Assembly (NCBI GenBank): GCA_028023455.1 | Contig: JAQFVV010000013.1 | Location: 14,150,258 to 14,214,257, forward strand | DNA from: Epiperipatus broadwayi | Lineage: Eukaryota > Onychophora > Udeonychophora > Euonychophora > Peripatidae | Length of the DNA: 64,000 bases | Reading direction: 5' to 3' | Program-made: the position numbers and the translations under genes | Notes under the pieces: model-generated | The model's input: only the letters and a program-made list of their open reading frames with translations | Told to the model about the DNA's origin: nothing | Databases searched by the model: none | In this document: positions 24,748 through 35,439 of the stretch, piece by piece | Layout of the letters: the number at the start of each line of letters is the position of its first letter | Numbering within the stretch: position 1 is the stretch's first letter

Positions 24748-24850
24748 TCAAGTGTTGGTGGTCAAAAGGTCAACACATCTGCCTTACAAGCAGTTGTTCC
24801 AGGTTAGTGGGTTCACTCCCCAGCTGTTGCTATGACACATGAGAAAAAAA
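24748..24850 (+). mobile_element. tRNA-derived SINE in unit 2
   Basis: Unit copy of the SINE, with TTGGTGGTCAAAAGGTCAAC at its A-box end and GGGTTCACTCCCCAGC at the B box, then GACACATGAGAAAAAAA. It was inherited through tandem duplication. Confidence 0.8.
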
Positions 24851-25544
24851 GTTTTTTAGAAGATTGTGTTATTATTTTCCCCAAAGAAAGAAGTAAAGTA
24901 CCCAAATTGGTATATGAAGATCATTTGGGAATTTCAACAAATTTTAGGAACAAAACCCATTATCTTGCTGTTAAATGTGGTGTCCAATGATGGATGCAGA
25001 TTTTAAAAAATTATATTGGAAAGATATAATCATTGTAAGCTAAAGCATTATTAATCTGTAAAAAATTTATTATCTGGCCATAAGCTAGGTTTTCTAATTC
25101 TGGAAATTTATTTATCTATCTTCCATGAGATAATTAATAGAAAAAGACGTAATACACTTTCAGACAGATTGCATACAAACATTTCAAATGCCAACCCTGA
25201 GAGAATGATTGCCAAACTCACAAAATCTCCATAACCAAAAACTGCATGAAACACAAATCGGTAACAACTGTACAGGTTTTGCTTTATCAAAATTTGTTAA
25301 ATCTTTCGAATTTGGGGTATAAATCATATAATCATCTCAGACTGTTCAATAATTTAAATAAATATTGCAGATTAAAATCTGTAAACAGCTGTTTTAGTTT
25401 GGGAATATTTTCTACTTCTAGTAATATTATGTCAATTGGATATTATTATTTCACAAACTTCAGTGTTATATATATAATCATAACAAAATATATGATATTA
25501 AATAAGATATATGGGTATATAATCTTTTTTTTTTACAAAAACTG

Positions 25545-25915
25545 GAAAATGATCTGACTATAAAAAGTCAATCTATTTGGGGTAAAGCCAGATAACAACA
25601 AATTACTAACAGAGCTGAACGCAGTAACGTACTTTATTTACTACGTGGCTAAGGCAGTGAGACAAGTTCCTCTAGAAGTGAAAGCTGCTAGATATTAACT
25701 CTGGAACGAGGCAAGTAATCACAGTACACCTGAAAGTTTAGATAAATTTAGAAGGGCATCTGAATCCCTTCTTGAAATAGTTGCATGGCAACTAGACGCT
25801 ATACATCGCCAACGATAGCAGGCAAAGATATATATATATATATAGGAGTTATATATAAATATTTGAATGTATTTTTACAAGTATGCGTTTATTATATTAA
25901 TTTATAAACACAACA
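25545..25915 (+). repeat. Degenerate LTR segment, unit 2
   Basis: Unit copy of the LTR relic, with TATA box TATAAAAA at 25,559-25,566 and terminus AAACACAACA at 25,915. It ends about 120 bp upstream of first-exon copy 3. Confidence 0.65.
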
Positions 25916-26033
25916 ATAACGAACAATTAACCAATTATTCTTTTAAATTTTTTGCTAAAAATAATTTATCGAAACAAAAACTGGATACTCAAATTATATA
26001 AATACTGTAGTTGAATCATAAGATATCAGTTTG

Positions 26034-26218
26034 ATGATTAGAATCATGATGAAATTTATCTATTTTGTTGTAACTTTTGGAATATGTTTTAATAACAGCG
26101 TATTGCTAGTAAGTGGATATAATTTACCGCAGATACCCTCTGGTGATACTAAACATTTAAAAGAAATATTTATAGGAAAGTGTTACCTTTTTCAACTAGA
26201 ACATCTGGAATATAAAAG
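26034..26218 (+). CDS. ADP-ribosyl cyclase first coding exon, copy 3
   Basis: Intact alternative of copy 2: same length, same signal peptide apart from Leu to Met at residue 6, same mature start, same donor (AAAAG then GTAAAG) and same phase. Changes from copy 2 are four silent ones and two amino-acid replacements (Leu6 to Met, and Asp to His seven residues before the splice site). The first disulfide cysteine (IGKC) is kept. It could be spliced to the exon at 56,635, over an intron of about 30 kb. Whether it is transcribed is unknown. Confidence 0.75.
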
Positions 26219-26424
26219 GTAAAGATTCTCAAGGGCATAATTTAGGTATATACAATATATGTTTGTGATGTAACCAATTTGTTTTTGCTTACATCTATCG
26301 TATTTCCCAAATCTTTTTTTGACATTTTTAAAAAGATTTTTTAAGGACCAGAAATCTATCTTAGATCAAAACATTTAGGTATTTATAATCATTTATAATT
26401 GAAAAATAGACCAGTGTTTTATAT

Positions 26425-27440
26425 GTGGATCCCCATTCTTTAAATTACACAAGATGTTTACCCAGATGTAAAACTCTCTATATAGTAAGTAGCACCATGC
26501 AGTGCAAGCCAGAGTAATCAATGAATGCAGTAAGGTTTGCTCATAAAATACCTATCTAGTATCTATTTATCCAATATCTCCAGACTATGGGCTAGCTTGT
26601 GACTTTCATCAGTGAGGAACTTTGCATCTGAAGGCCCTGCACCTATATCTCAGGATCTAATGCAGACCCCCAGCAGGCACGTTTTAACTTATTAGCTAAC
26701 TATAAAGCTTTGAGTCCAAAATGAAAACCCAATGTTATCAATTTAAATTCACTAACTTGTGTAGTTATATAGATCTGAACTCAGTTCAGGATCCATACTT
26801 TTTAGTGTCATTGGTTTTTTAATAGACACAGCCATCATCATCTTATTGGGCAGGATTGGTCAAATGACTGAACATTACATAATTTACATTCTTCATGCTT
26901 GCACAAGCTGTTTACACAGAGGCAAAACTCTCCATGCAGTACAGCTACTCAGTGCAAGCCACAGTAATCAATTGATGCAGGAATATTTGTGCATAAAATT
27001 CCTAACAAGTGCCTACTCATCAGTGATTTTATACCACTTCTGCCTAATAGGAATATGGTGATCGTGGTTATTAAAGAACCAAAGACACCAAAAAGTGTGG
27101 ATGTTGAAATGAGTTCAAATCTATATGACTACACAAACTACTGAACTTGAATTGAAAACATTATTGTGTTTTCATTTTGAACTTAAAGCTTTATAATTAG
27201 CTAATAAGGTAAAAGATGGCCACTGAAGGGTTGCATTAGATCTTATGATCTAAAGTTGTACTCTCAGATTCAAGACTCTTCACTGAAGAAAGCCACAAGC
27301 TGGAAACTAGTCTGGAGATATTGGATGAGCAGGCACTAGATAGGGATTTTATGCACAAACCTTTCTGCATCCATTGATTATTCTGGCTTGCACTGAGTGG
27401 CAGTATTGTATGGAGAGTTTTGCTTCTGTGATATATTTGT
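26425..27440. mobile_element. Fold-back element, unit 2
   Basis: Palindromic unit copy. Left-arm blocks (CAGTGCAAGCCAGAGTAATC) are mirrored by right-arm blocks (GATTATTCTGGCTTGCACTG). The left end is slightly shortened compared with unit 1. Confidence 0.75.
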
Positions 27441-27702
27441 GGTTCAAGATTGGTTTGTATAGTCACTGCAGTCTTATTGATTTCTAGAGCTATTTTTTTC
27501 TCTCTCTTTTTTTGAGTTGGAATAATCATACTTGTTCACAAGTGGCTGTATAATAAAATCTGTAAATATTCTATTCAAGACAGAATAAAACAGGAACTAG
27601 ACTATCAATTACTACTAAAATGACATACCAGTTGAATTATTAATCTCTTAATGATTTTCTGGAATGTGGATGAGAATTTTTATTATAAGAGTCTTTTAGA
27701 AC

Positions 27703-27805
27703 TCAAGTGTTGGTGGTCAAGAGGTCAACACATCTGCCTTACAAGCAGTTGTCCCAGGTTAGTAGTTTCACTCCCCAGATGTTGCTATGATACATGAGAA
27801 AAAAA
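27703..27805 (+). mobile_element. tRNA-derived SINE in unit 3
   Basis: Unit copy of the SINE (TCAAGTGTTGGTGGTCAAGA, then TACAAGCAGTTGTCCCAGG, then ATACATGAGAAAAAAAG). It is in the same relative position as in the other units. Confidence 0.8.
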
Positions 27806-28396
27806 GAGTTTTTTAGAAGATTGTGTCATTATTTTCCCCATAGAAAGAAGTAAAGTACCAAAATTAGTATATGAAGATCATTTGGGAATTTCAACAAATT
27901 TTAGGAACAAAATCCATTATCTTGCTGTTAAATGTGGTGTCCAATGATGGATGAAGATTTTAAAAAATTATATTGGAAAGATATAATCATTGCAAGCTAA
28001 AGCATTGTTAATTTGTAAAAAAATTATTATCTGGCCATAAGCTAGGCTTTCTAATTCTGGAAATTTATTTATCTAGCTTCCATGAGATAATTAATAGAAA
28101 GTCAGGTAATACACTTTCATGATAGATTTCATACAAACATTCCAAATGCCATCACTGAGAGAATAATTGCCAAACTCACAAAATCTCCATAGCCAAATAC
28201 TGTCTGAAACAGAAATCGCTAACAACTGTACAGGATTTGCTTTATCAAAATTTGTTAACTCTTTTGAATATTGGGGTATAAATCATCTACTCATCTCATT
28301 ATATCGTAATATGTCAATTAGTTTGGCAACAAAGACTGTTCAATAATTTAAATAAATATTGCAGATTAAAAATCTGTTAATACCTGTTTCAGTTTG

Positions 28397-28977
28397 TGTC
28401 ATATCTGACGCTGCCTTTAGAAGTGGACTATTCCAGATTCCTTACCTGATTGGCTAGCACCCAGTTACTTTTCAATGGGATTAAAACATTCACTGGGGTA
28501 CATGCACCGAATCCGCGTGTTGCCAGTAAGGTAGGGGATCTGCCTTTAAATAGTCAGCCTTTTGGAGGTAAGGCAGAGAGCAATTACTTCTATTAACCTG
28601 AATGACAGAACGTGCTCTCCATTAAATCTTCTGCCATCAGCAAGGGTATTTATCTAGTCGTTATTGAGACATCCATGCAGTGAGGCAAGTCCACCTATGG
28701 ACAAGAAACTGCTACATCTGAACTAGAGCTGACTTGAGGCAAGCTAATTACATAGCTGGAAGAGTCTTCTTGCCAGAACTCACGTCTGAGAAGAGAGTTC
28801 CTTACTCCGCACAACTATCTCACATTAAAGCATATCAACTATATTTATTCATGTGTTAACTAACATGTGTATATATTTTGTACTAATAAATTATACATAT
28901 TTATTGCTGAATAGTTAGTTGTTCGTTTTGTATCTGTTGGTTCGGAAACGAACCTGCAAGCCTAATCAAACACAACA
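28397..28977 (+). mobile_element. Solo LTR, 581 bp
   Basis: Begins TGTCATATCTGACGC, ends AATCAAACACAACA (TG...CA) and is flanked by a perfect 5-bp target-site duplication GTTTG (28,392-28,396 and 28,978-28,982). A TATA-like TTTAAATAG lies near 28,544, and AATAAATTATAC near 28,885 may serve as polyadenylation signal. No internal region remains, so it is a recombinational solo LTR. It is noticeably richer in G and C than its surroundings. It is absent from units 0-2, so it inserted after the array formed. The superfamily cannot be assigned from an LTR alone. Confidence 0.9.
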
Positions 28978-29129
28978 GTTTGAAAATATTTTCTACTCCT
29001 AATAATATTATGTCAGTTGGATATTATTATATAAACTTCAGTGTGATATATATAATCATAACAAAGTATATGATATTAAATAAGATATATGGGTATATAA
29101 TCCTTTTTTTACAAAAAATGCGAATTCTG

Positions 29130-29495
29130 GAAAATGATCTGGCTATAAAAAGTCAATCTATTTGGGGGTAAAGGCAGATAATAACAAATTACTAACAGAG
29201 TTGAACGCAGTAACGTACTTTAATTACTATGTGGCTAAGGCAGTGAGTCAAGTTCGCTACAAGTGAAAGCTGCTAGATATTAATTCTGGCAGGAGGCAAG
29301 TAGTCACAGTACATCTGGAAGTGTTAGATAAATTTAGAAGGGCATCTGAATCCCTTCCTGCAATAGTTGCATAGCAACTAGACGCTCTACATCGCCAACG
29401 ATAGCAGGCAAGCATATATATATATTAGTTATATATAAATATTTGATTGGATTTTTACAAGTATGCTTTTATTACATTAATATATAAACACAACA
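29130..29495 (+). repeat. Degenerate LTR segment, unit 3
   Basis: Aligns with the solo LTR just upstream: GATCTGGCTATAAAAAGTCA against GATCTGCCTTTAAATAGTCA, then TTTGGGGGTAAAGGCAGA against TTTGGAGGTAAGGCAGA, then the GCAGTGAG, GAGGCAAG and TGGAAG blocks, and a common AAACACAACA end. So an old and a young copy of one LTR family lie within 150 bp of each other. The old copy directly precedes first-exon copy 4. Confidence 0.7.
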
Positions 29496-29519
29496 ATAAC
29501 AAACAATTAACCAATTGTG

Positions 29520-29542
29520 CTTTTAAATTTTTTGTTTTACAG
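29520..29542 (+). promoter_or_regulatory. Possible splice acceptor upstream of exon copy 4
   Basis: A pyrimidine-rich run ending TTTGTTTTACAG lies 93 bp upstream of the ATG of copy 4. Copies 1-3 have lost this piece by a deletion of some 25-30 bp. It would allow an untranslated exon from the LTR promoter to be spliced to the coding exon in copy 4 only. This is inference. Confidence 0.35.
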
Positions 29543-29635
29543 CCTTGTTAAAACTGTTCCTGCTAAAGTAACTTATCGAAACTAAAACTGGATACTCAAA
29601 TTATTTAAATAGTTGAATGATAAGATATCAGTTTC

Positions 29636-29820
29636 ATGATAAAAATCATGCTGAAATTTATCTATTTTTTTGTAACTTTTGGAATATGTTTTAATAACAG
29701 CGTATTGCTAGTAAGTGGATATAATTTACGGCAGATACCCTCTGGCCATACTAAACATTTAAAAGAAATATTTATAGGAACGTGTTACCTTTACCAACTT
29801 GAACATCTGGAATATAAAAG
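29636..29820 (+). CDS. ADP-ribosyl cyclase first coding exon, copy 4
   Basis: Open first exon with the same signal-peptide layout and the same phase-2 donor (AAAAG then GTAAAG) as copies 2 and 3. It differs from copy 2 at more amino-acid positions: Arg to Lys and Val to Phe in the signal region, Pro to Arg, Asp to His, Lys to Thr just before the first cysteine, Phe to Tyr, and Asp to His. Roughly seven of ten changed codons alter the residue, so constraint is less obvious here. It is nearest to exon 2 (an intron of about 26.8 kb), so it would be the default partner. Function of this copy is less certain than of copies 2 and 3. Confidence 0.7.
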
Positions 29821-30044
29821 GTAAAGATTCGCAAGGGCATAATTTACGTATCTACAATATATATATATATATATGTGTGTGTGACGCAACCAATTTGTTT
29901 TTACTTCTCTCTTTATCGTATTTCCAAAAATTTTAAAAAGAATTTTTAAGGACCAGAAAGCTATCTTAGATCAAAACATTTAGTTATTTATAATCATTTA
30001 TAATTGAAAAATAGACCAGTGTTTTATATGTGGATATATTTGTG

Positions 30045-31060
30045 GTAAACCACTAAACATCACATGATTCCCATTCTTTAGATTACACAAGCTGCTTACA
30101 CAGAGGCAAAACTCTCCATACAGTAGCACCATACAGTGCAAGCCAGAATAATCAATGAATGCAGGAAGGTTTGCGCATAAAATCCCTATATCTCCAGACT
30201 ATGTTCTAGCTTGTGACTTTCATCAGTGAGGAGCTTTGGATCTGACGGCGCTGCACCTAGATCTCAGGATCTAACGCAGCTCTTCAGCATCCTCCTTTTA
30301 ACTTATTAGCTAATTATAAAGCTTTGAGTCCAAAATGAAAACACAATAATGTTTTCAATTCAAATTCACTAACTTGTGTAGTTATATAGATCTGAACTCA
30401 GTTCAGCATCGATACTTTTTGGTGTCATTGTTTCTTTAATAGCCACAGCCATCATAATCTTATTGGGCAGGATTGGTATTTAATGACTAAACATTACATA
30501 ATCTACATTATTTATGCTGACACAAGCTGTTTACACTGAGACAAAACTCTCCATGCAGTATGGCCACTTAGTGCAAGCCACAATAATCAATTGATGCAGG
30601 AAGGTTTGTGCATAAAATTCCTATCTAGTGCCTACTTATCAGTGATTTTATACCACTCCTGCCTAATAGGATTATGGTGACTGTGGTTATTAAACAACCA
30701 AAGACACCAGAAAGTGTTGATGCTGAAATGAGTTCAAATCTACATTACTATACAAGCTAGTGAACTTGAATTGAAAACATTATTGTGTTTTTGTTTTGGA
30801 CTTAAAGCTTTATAATTAGCTAATAAGGTAAAATGTGGTCACTGAGGATTGCATTAGATCCTATGATTTAAAGTTGTACTCTTAGATTAAAGACTCTTCA
30901 CTGATGAAAGCCACAAGCTAGAAACTAGTCTGGGGATATTGGATGAGCAGGCACTAGATAGGGATTTTATGCACAAACCTTTCTGCATCCATTGATTATT
31001 CTGGCTTGTACTGACTGGCACTATTGTATGGAGAGATTTGCCTCTGTGATATATTTGTGG
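30045..31060. mobile_element. Fold-back element, unit 3
   Basis: Palindromic unit copy with the same nested arms (AGAGGCAAAACTCTCCATAC on the left; GGAGAGATTTGCCTCTGTGA on the right). It lies in the presumed intron after exon copy 4. Confidence 0.75.
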
Positions 31061-31619
31061 TTCAAGATTGGTTTGTATAGTCACTGCAGTCTCATTCATT
31101 TCTAGAGCTAGTTTTTTTTCTCTTTTTTTTGAGTTGGAATAATCATACTTGTTCAGCAGTGGCTGTATAATAAAATCTGTAAAAGTTCTATTCAAGACAG
31201 GAATTACTTATGGTTTAATAAATTTTTTTATTTCTGTATTTAAATTGGTGGCTTTCTTCTGCTACATTACATTTTTGAAATAGAAATTGTTATGCTAACA
31301 AGAGATAGTCTTCAAAAGGTAAATAGTAGAATTACTATCATATGTGAAGTATAACTATGAATAACAAATAATTAGTACTTGAATAGAGTACCTCTTGCAG
31401 CATTGTAGATTAGAATGTTGATTCATTAAAGGCTGATTACTGTTCCTGATACAGTCTTATTTGTCTTTTTTGTATGTCTTCAGTTACTAATGTTAGTGTA
31501 AAGCTTATTATCATGAGTCTCTCAGGATATATATATAAATATATCACCATCATCATCAAACATTACCAATCCACTTCAGGATGAAGATCTCTTCAAGTTA
31601 AATCCATCCTCTCTGATCT

Positions 31620-31892
31620 TTAGCTTCCTTTAGCTTCTCCTTTCCACATCACCCCTGCACACTTTCTTATTTCATCCATCCACCCAACATGTGGTCTCTT
31701 TCTGGATCTTTTACAATCTCTTGGAATCCAGTTAAAGATGTCAATTGTCCATCTATCATCATCTCTTCTAGCAATATGTTCAGCCCAACTCCAATTCAGT
31801 CTTTTAATCTTTTCATTGAGGTCAGTAACACCTGCTTGTTCTCTTACCAATATATTGTATTTTGATCTCTTCTTGTTACTCCCATGATGCAT
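31620..31892 (-). pseudogene. RTE 2 C-terminal region
   Basis: The frame contains GVTDLNEKIKRLNWSWAEHI then ARRDDDRWTIDIFNWIPR and RKRPHVGWMDEIRK. This is the conserved tail found at the C-terminus of RTE-type proteins (W.GH.AR...DRW). It is nearly the same as the + strand fragment at 40,532-40,783. Confidence 0.8.
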
Positions 31893-32249
31893 CTCTCCAT
31901 ACTTTTTTGAATGGTCTGAAGTCTCTGTATTTCTCTTCTATTAAGTGTCTGAGCCTAAGATCCATAAGTAAGAACTGATAAAACACATTTATTAAAAACC
32001 TTTCTTTTCAAATACATAGACATATTTCCTTTTAGTATCAAGTTACTTCTGCCAAAAGCACTCAAACCAAGTTTAATTCTATGATTAATTTCATCCAAAT
32101 GTTTCCATCTATATCTGACCAAAGTATTTGTAACAATTAAGTTCTTCTAACACATCATCAATCTTAATGTTTGTATTTTGAGAAAATCCATTAAACATTG
32201 CCTTTGTCTTTTTAACATTTATCTGTAGTCCTAATTTTATCTGATAACT

Positions 32250-33119
32250 CCTGCAACATTTTTTGCAGTTCTAAAGCATTCTTTGCACAAACAACTACAT
32301 CATCCACAAAAAATCTAAATGCCTTGAATAATCTCCATTTACTTTCACTCCTTTAGCTTCTTATTTTATCCACAAAATACTTCTTGCAGCACTGCTATAA
32401 AACGTTTTGGAAATATGGAGTCACTTTGTCTTACACACTTTTCAATGTTGATTTTCCTACTATCATTATGTAATCTAATTGTTGCTGTTACATTTTTATA
32501 AATATTCTTTAAAATATGACAATATACTGGATTTATACCTTGATGATTCAATGCTTTAATCATTAAACAAATATTTATAGAATCATATGCCTTTTCATAA
32601 TCTAAAAATTCAAAGCATAATGACAACACATATTTATTTCTCCTTTCTGTAACGTCTCTCAATACCTGGATATGATATACAGTACTAAAATCACTTTTAA
32701 ATCCAGCTTCTCTTGTTAGCGGAAATTCAATGTTCTCTGTAGACAAGTTATAATTATCTTTAAAAACTTTTATATAAAACTGATAAAAGGCTGATAGGTC
32801 TGTATTTTCTAATATCTTCTATATCACCTTTTTTAAATATTAACATTAATATTGCATTTTTCCAATCTGGTACATCTTTATCATTTAGACATTTGGTATA
32901 TAATTTTGCTAAATTTTTTTGTATTTCTTCACGTGCTTCTTTTAATATATCAATTATAATTCCATCATTACCTAGAGCTTTTCCTTTCTTCATACATTTA
33001 ATCGCATGTCTCACATTTTGATTTAAAATTCTGGGCAATTCTAAAGATGTAATAGATATAGCAGTTACTTGTTCTTTATTACTATAGAAATCTTGATAAA
33101 AGTCTTCTACCCATTTCAT
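32250..33119 (-). pseudogene. RTE 2 reverse transcriptase, broken
   Basis: Pieces in different frames. 32,760-33,119 has RHAIKCMKKGKALGNDGIII and then DIRKYRPISLLSVLYKSF (fingers region). 32,366-32,746 has LCFEFLDYEKAYDSI (first catalytic Asp). The catalytic FVDD box is encoded around 32,299-32,310. The order is correct for an RT, but frameshifts separate the pieces. Confidence 0.8.
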
Positions 33120-33547
33120 GATGTCATTTCTTTTTTTAGTAATAATTCCATCTTTTTTTATTGCATATATAAATTTTCTACCAATATCAAAATGTTGTTT
33201 TAAGACTTTTATTTTCTTCTACAGCTTTCCTTGCTAGTTCACAGTTATACTTTCTTATATCATTTTCAACTCTTTTCCACACCATTTTACAAAATTTGAG
33301 ATATTCAATGCTTTTTAATGCATCATTTTTGTATATCTTCATATTCCTTCTTTTTTTCATAACATCTCAACTCTCAGTAGAAATTTTATTGGTCAATTGT
33401 AGCTTTTTTTTTTTACCAGATATCTTTGTAGCAGTTTTTAAAAGGGCAAGAGTTATTTTCATATTGATTTCATTCAAATCTGAATCATGTTCAAAATCTA
33501 CTAATACTTGAAATCGATTTGTAAGTTCTAATTTAAATTCATTAGAA

Positions 33548-34051
33548 CAGTGGTCTTCAACCTTTTCACACCTGCAGACCGGTAAAAATAAGGATAAGGT
33601 TTCGCGGACCAGCAAAAATAAGGATAAGGTTTCACAGACCGGCAGAAGTCTATAGATAAATTTTCTTAAAGATGTAAAGTGCTTAGCCTTAGATGAGGTT
33701 ATATATATATATGGAGTTTGTATAATAAAAAAAAACTTTTTTTTTTAATTTTGAATTTTTTTAGAAAAGTAATAAAAAATTTAATTTTATCCCCTCCCCC
33801 CATAAACATCTGTGATAACTAGAAAAACAAATTAATTTATGTATGATTGATTAGATTTTGTTTTCGTTCTGTTTCTTTTTTTTTAATTGGGTAAAAATGA
33901 GATAAAAAAATAAATAAAAATTGTTTATATTGATTAAAAGTTTAAATTCTTATTATTCTGTTATTACTAACTTTCTTGCCAGTCTACTGCAGACCAGTAA
34001 AAAATTCTGTGGCCCGGCACTGGTCCGCGGACCAAGGGTTGAAGACCACTG
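33548..34051. mobile_element. Non-autonomous hAT element (MITE)
   Basis: A 504-bp insertion with terminal inverted repeats CAGTGGTCTTCAACC and GGTTGAAGACCACTG, flanked by a perfect 8-bp target-site duplication CATTAGAA (33,540-33,547 and 34,052-34,059). Both features are diagnostic of hAT. The subterminal region repeats a block with AAAAATAAGGATAAGGTTTC. There is no transposase frame. It inserted into RTE element 2 between endonuclease and linker, so it is younger than that element. Confidence 0.95.
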
Positions 34052-34169
34052 CATTAGAATGTTTCTGAGGATTAGGAATATCAACTAACCAAAATTACCT
34101 ACAGCACATTCATCTTTCATTTGCTTACCAATTCCAACATTAAAGTATTCCATAACAATTTTTAAAATG

Positions 34170-34560
34170 TTATTTATTCTGATCAAAAGCCATTTGTACA
34201 TCCATATAAAAATCTACTACTTCATCACTATGTGAACTTGTTGAGGCATAAACCTGAATTATCTGCATTTGGTATCTGCTATTAAGTTGTATAACTAATT
34301 TTGCCACTCTGTCCGATACACCATCAATCTTCACAATGTTTATCTTGCACTTTTTATTTATAATGAATCCTACTCCACTTTTATTTCCAATAATTGTGCC
34401 TTTACAATAAAGTACATATCCACTTTTCACAGCAATTGTCTCTTCACCTTTTCTTCTAACTCAAGTTCAATAATGTCTCATTTAAAATAAGATAGTTCTT
34501 CTAATTATTGCAATCTTTCTTCACTTGAAAGTGATCTGAAGTTGTAAGAACCTAAATAAA
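34170..34560 (-). pseudogene. RTE 2 AP-like endonuclease fragment
   Basis: The frame at 34,170-34,430 has GNKSGVGFIINKK, VSDRVAKLVIQLNSRYQMQI and IQVYASTSSHSDEVVDFY, which is the middle of the RTE endonuclease. Upstream frames read a degraded LGSYNFRSLSSEERL, the N-terminal WNVRSL-type motif. Stops and frameshifts break it. Confidence 0.8.
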
Positions 34561-35439
34561 AAGTTGTCATCAAAGGGCAACCTGGGTCTGCAATCAGGGG
34601 ATTCTTAGCACCCTCTACCTTTAGCCACCAACAGCTGTCTTGGTTGGTGACTTTACAGCCTTTCTGGGAATAAGTGCCACAAATTATTTTTGTCTGTCAT
34701 AATTGTATATATCCATAGGGAAAATTATTTATCATTTACTCAAACATTCACTCTACCTTAACAGGCAACTGAGAAGAAAGACCATGGTGTTTCTTGATCT
34801 TAAACTCGGAGGTAAAAAGCCAATAAACTCACCATGCTGGCTAATGCATGTTGGTGAGCAGGCCATCCATGTTCATATACTATATGCATAATCACCTAGT
34901 AATAACAGCTGCAATGACAAGAATGTATGGAGGGGACATTAGGACTTTGCCCTGCTTGGTTCCTTTAAGGCCTCCAAGAAGAATCAAAGAGTATCCTTTC
35001 AGTTAATAATCTTCAACCAATATATATATATGTGTGTGTGTGTGTGCAATGTATATGTATTAAGTGTAAATTCTCAGGTGGTTTTTAGGTATGATTTTTT
35101 TTCAAGACAGAATAATCACTAATGGGTCAGATTGGAACTGGATTTGAGACAGAAATTTTAGCTAAACAATTATGTATGTTTAGGCCATCCTATTTAGTGA
35201 TTTCCTTACTTACTATGAAAGGGAAAGAGGCATAAAAATGAAGTCTAAACATTACTTGTGTCACATAGTCTGGATAGTTATGTTGAATGATAGTTTATTC
35301 ATTAAATAGTAGCAGTAAAATTGGAGGCAATAAAAATACTAAGAATAAATATTACACATATCATTTTTGTTTCTAAACGTAAATGTATAGTTTATGCAAA
35401 TTTTACTTGATTCAATCTCTTCAAGACCTGAATAAAGTT

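Larger units (their letters stand above)
24630..27585 (+). repeat. Tandem array unit 2
   Basis: A unit of about 2,955 bp (landmark 24,640 to 27,595), the closest relative of unit 1 and carrying the same internal deletion. It has the same order of SINE, LTR relic, first exon and fold-back element. A stretch with a GATATATTTGTGG core in the left fold-back flank is deleted near 26,429. Confidence 0.9.
27586..31198 (+). repeat. Tandem array unit 3 (last)
   Basis: Starts at the 27,595 landmark and ends at the TATTCAAGACAG word at about 31,198, after which the sequence becomes unique. Its 3.6-kb length equals the 3.0-kb unit plus the 586-bp solo LTR and duplication. Like unit 0 it keeps the block deleted in units 1 and 2. 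Confidence 0.9.
31545..35022 (-). mobile_element. RTE-like non-LTR retrotransposon 2, near full length, dead
   Basis: Minus-strand element. The 3' end carries a (GAT)n tail (CACCATCATCATC at 31,545), then come RT and endonuclease, with a leader at 34,560-35,020 that matches the leader of element 1 at 17,700-17,960 (for example CCAATAAACTCACCATGCTG). It preserves the order of an RTE element: endonuclease, linker, RT, C-terminal region. Many frameshifts and a hAT MITE (33,548-34,051) inactivate it. Confidence 0.9.

Noticed and set aside
18600-31200. CRISPR array or satellite DNA as explanation for regular repetition
   Set aside because: The period is about 3 kb, with a coding exon, SINE, LTR relic and fold-back in each unit. 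This is segmental tandem duplication in a eukaryotic genome.
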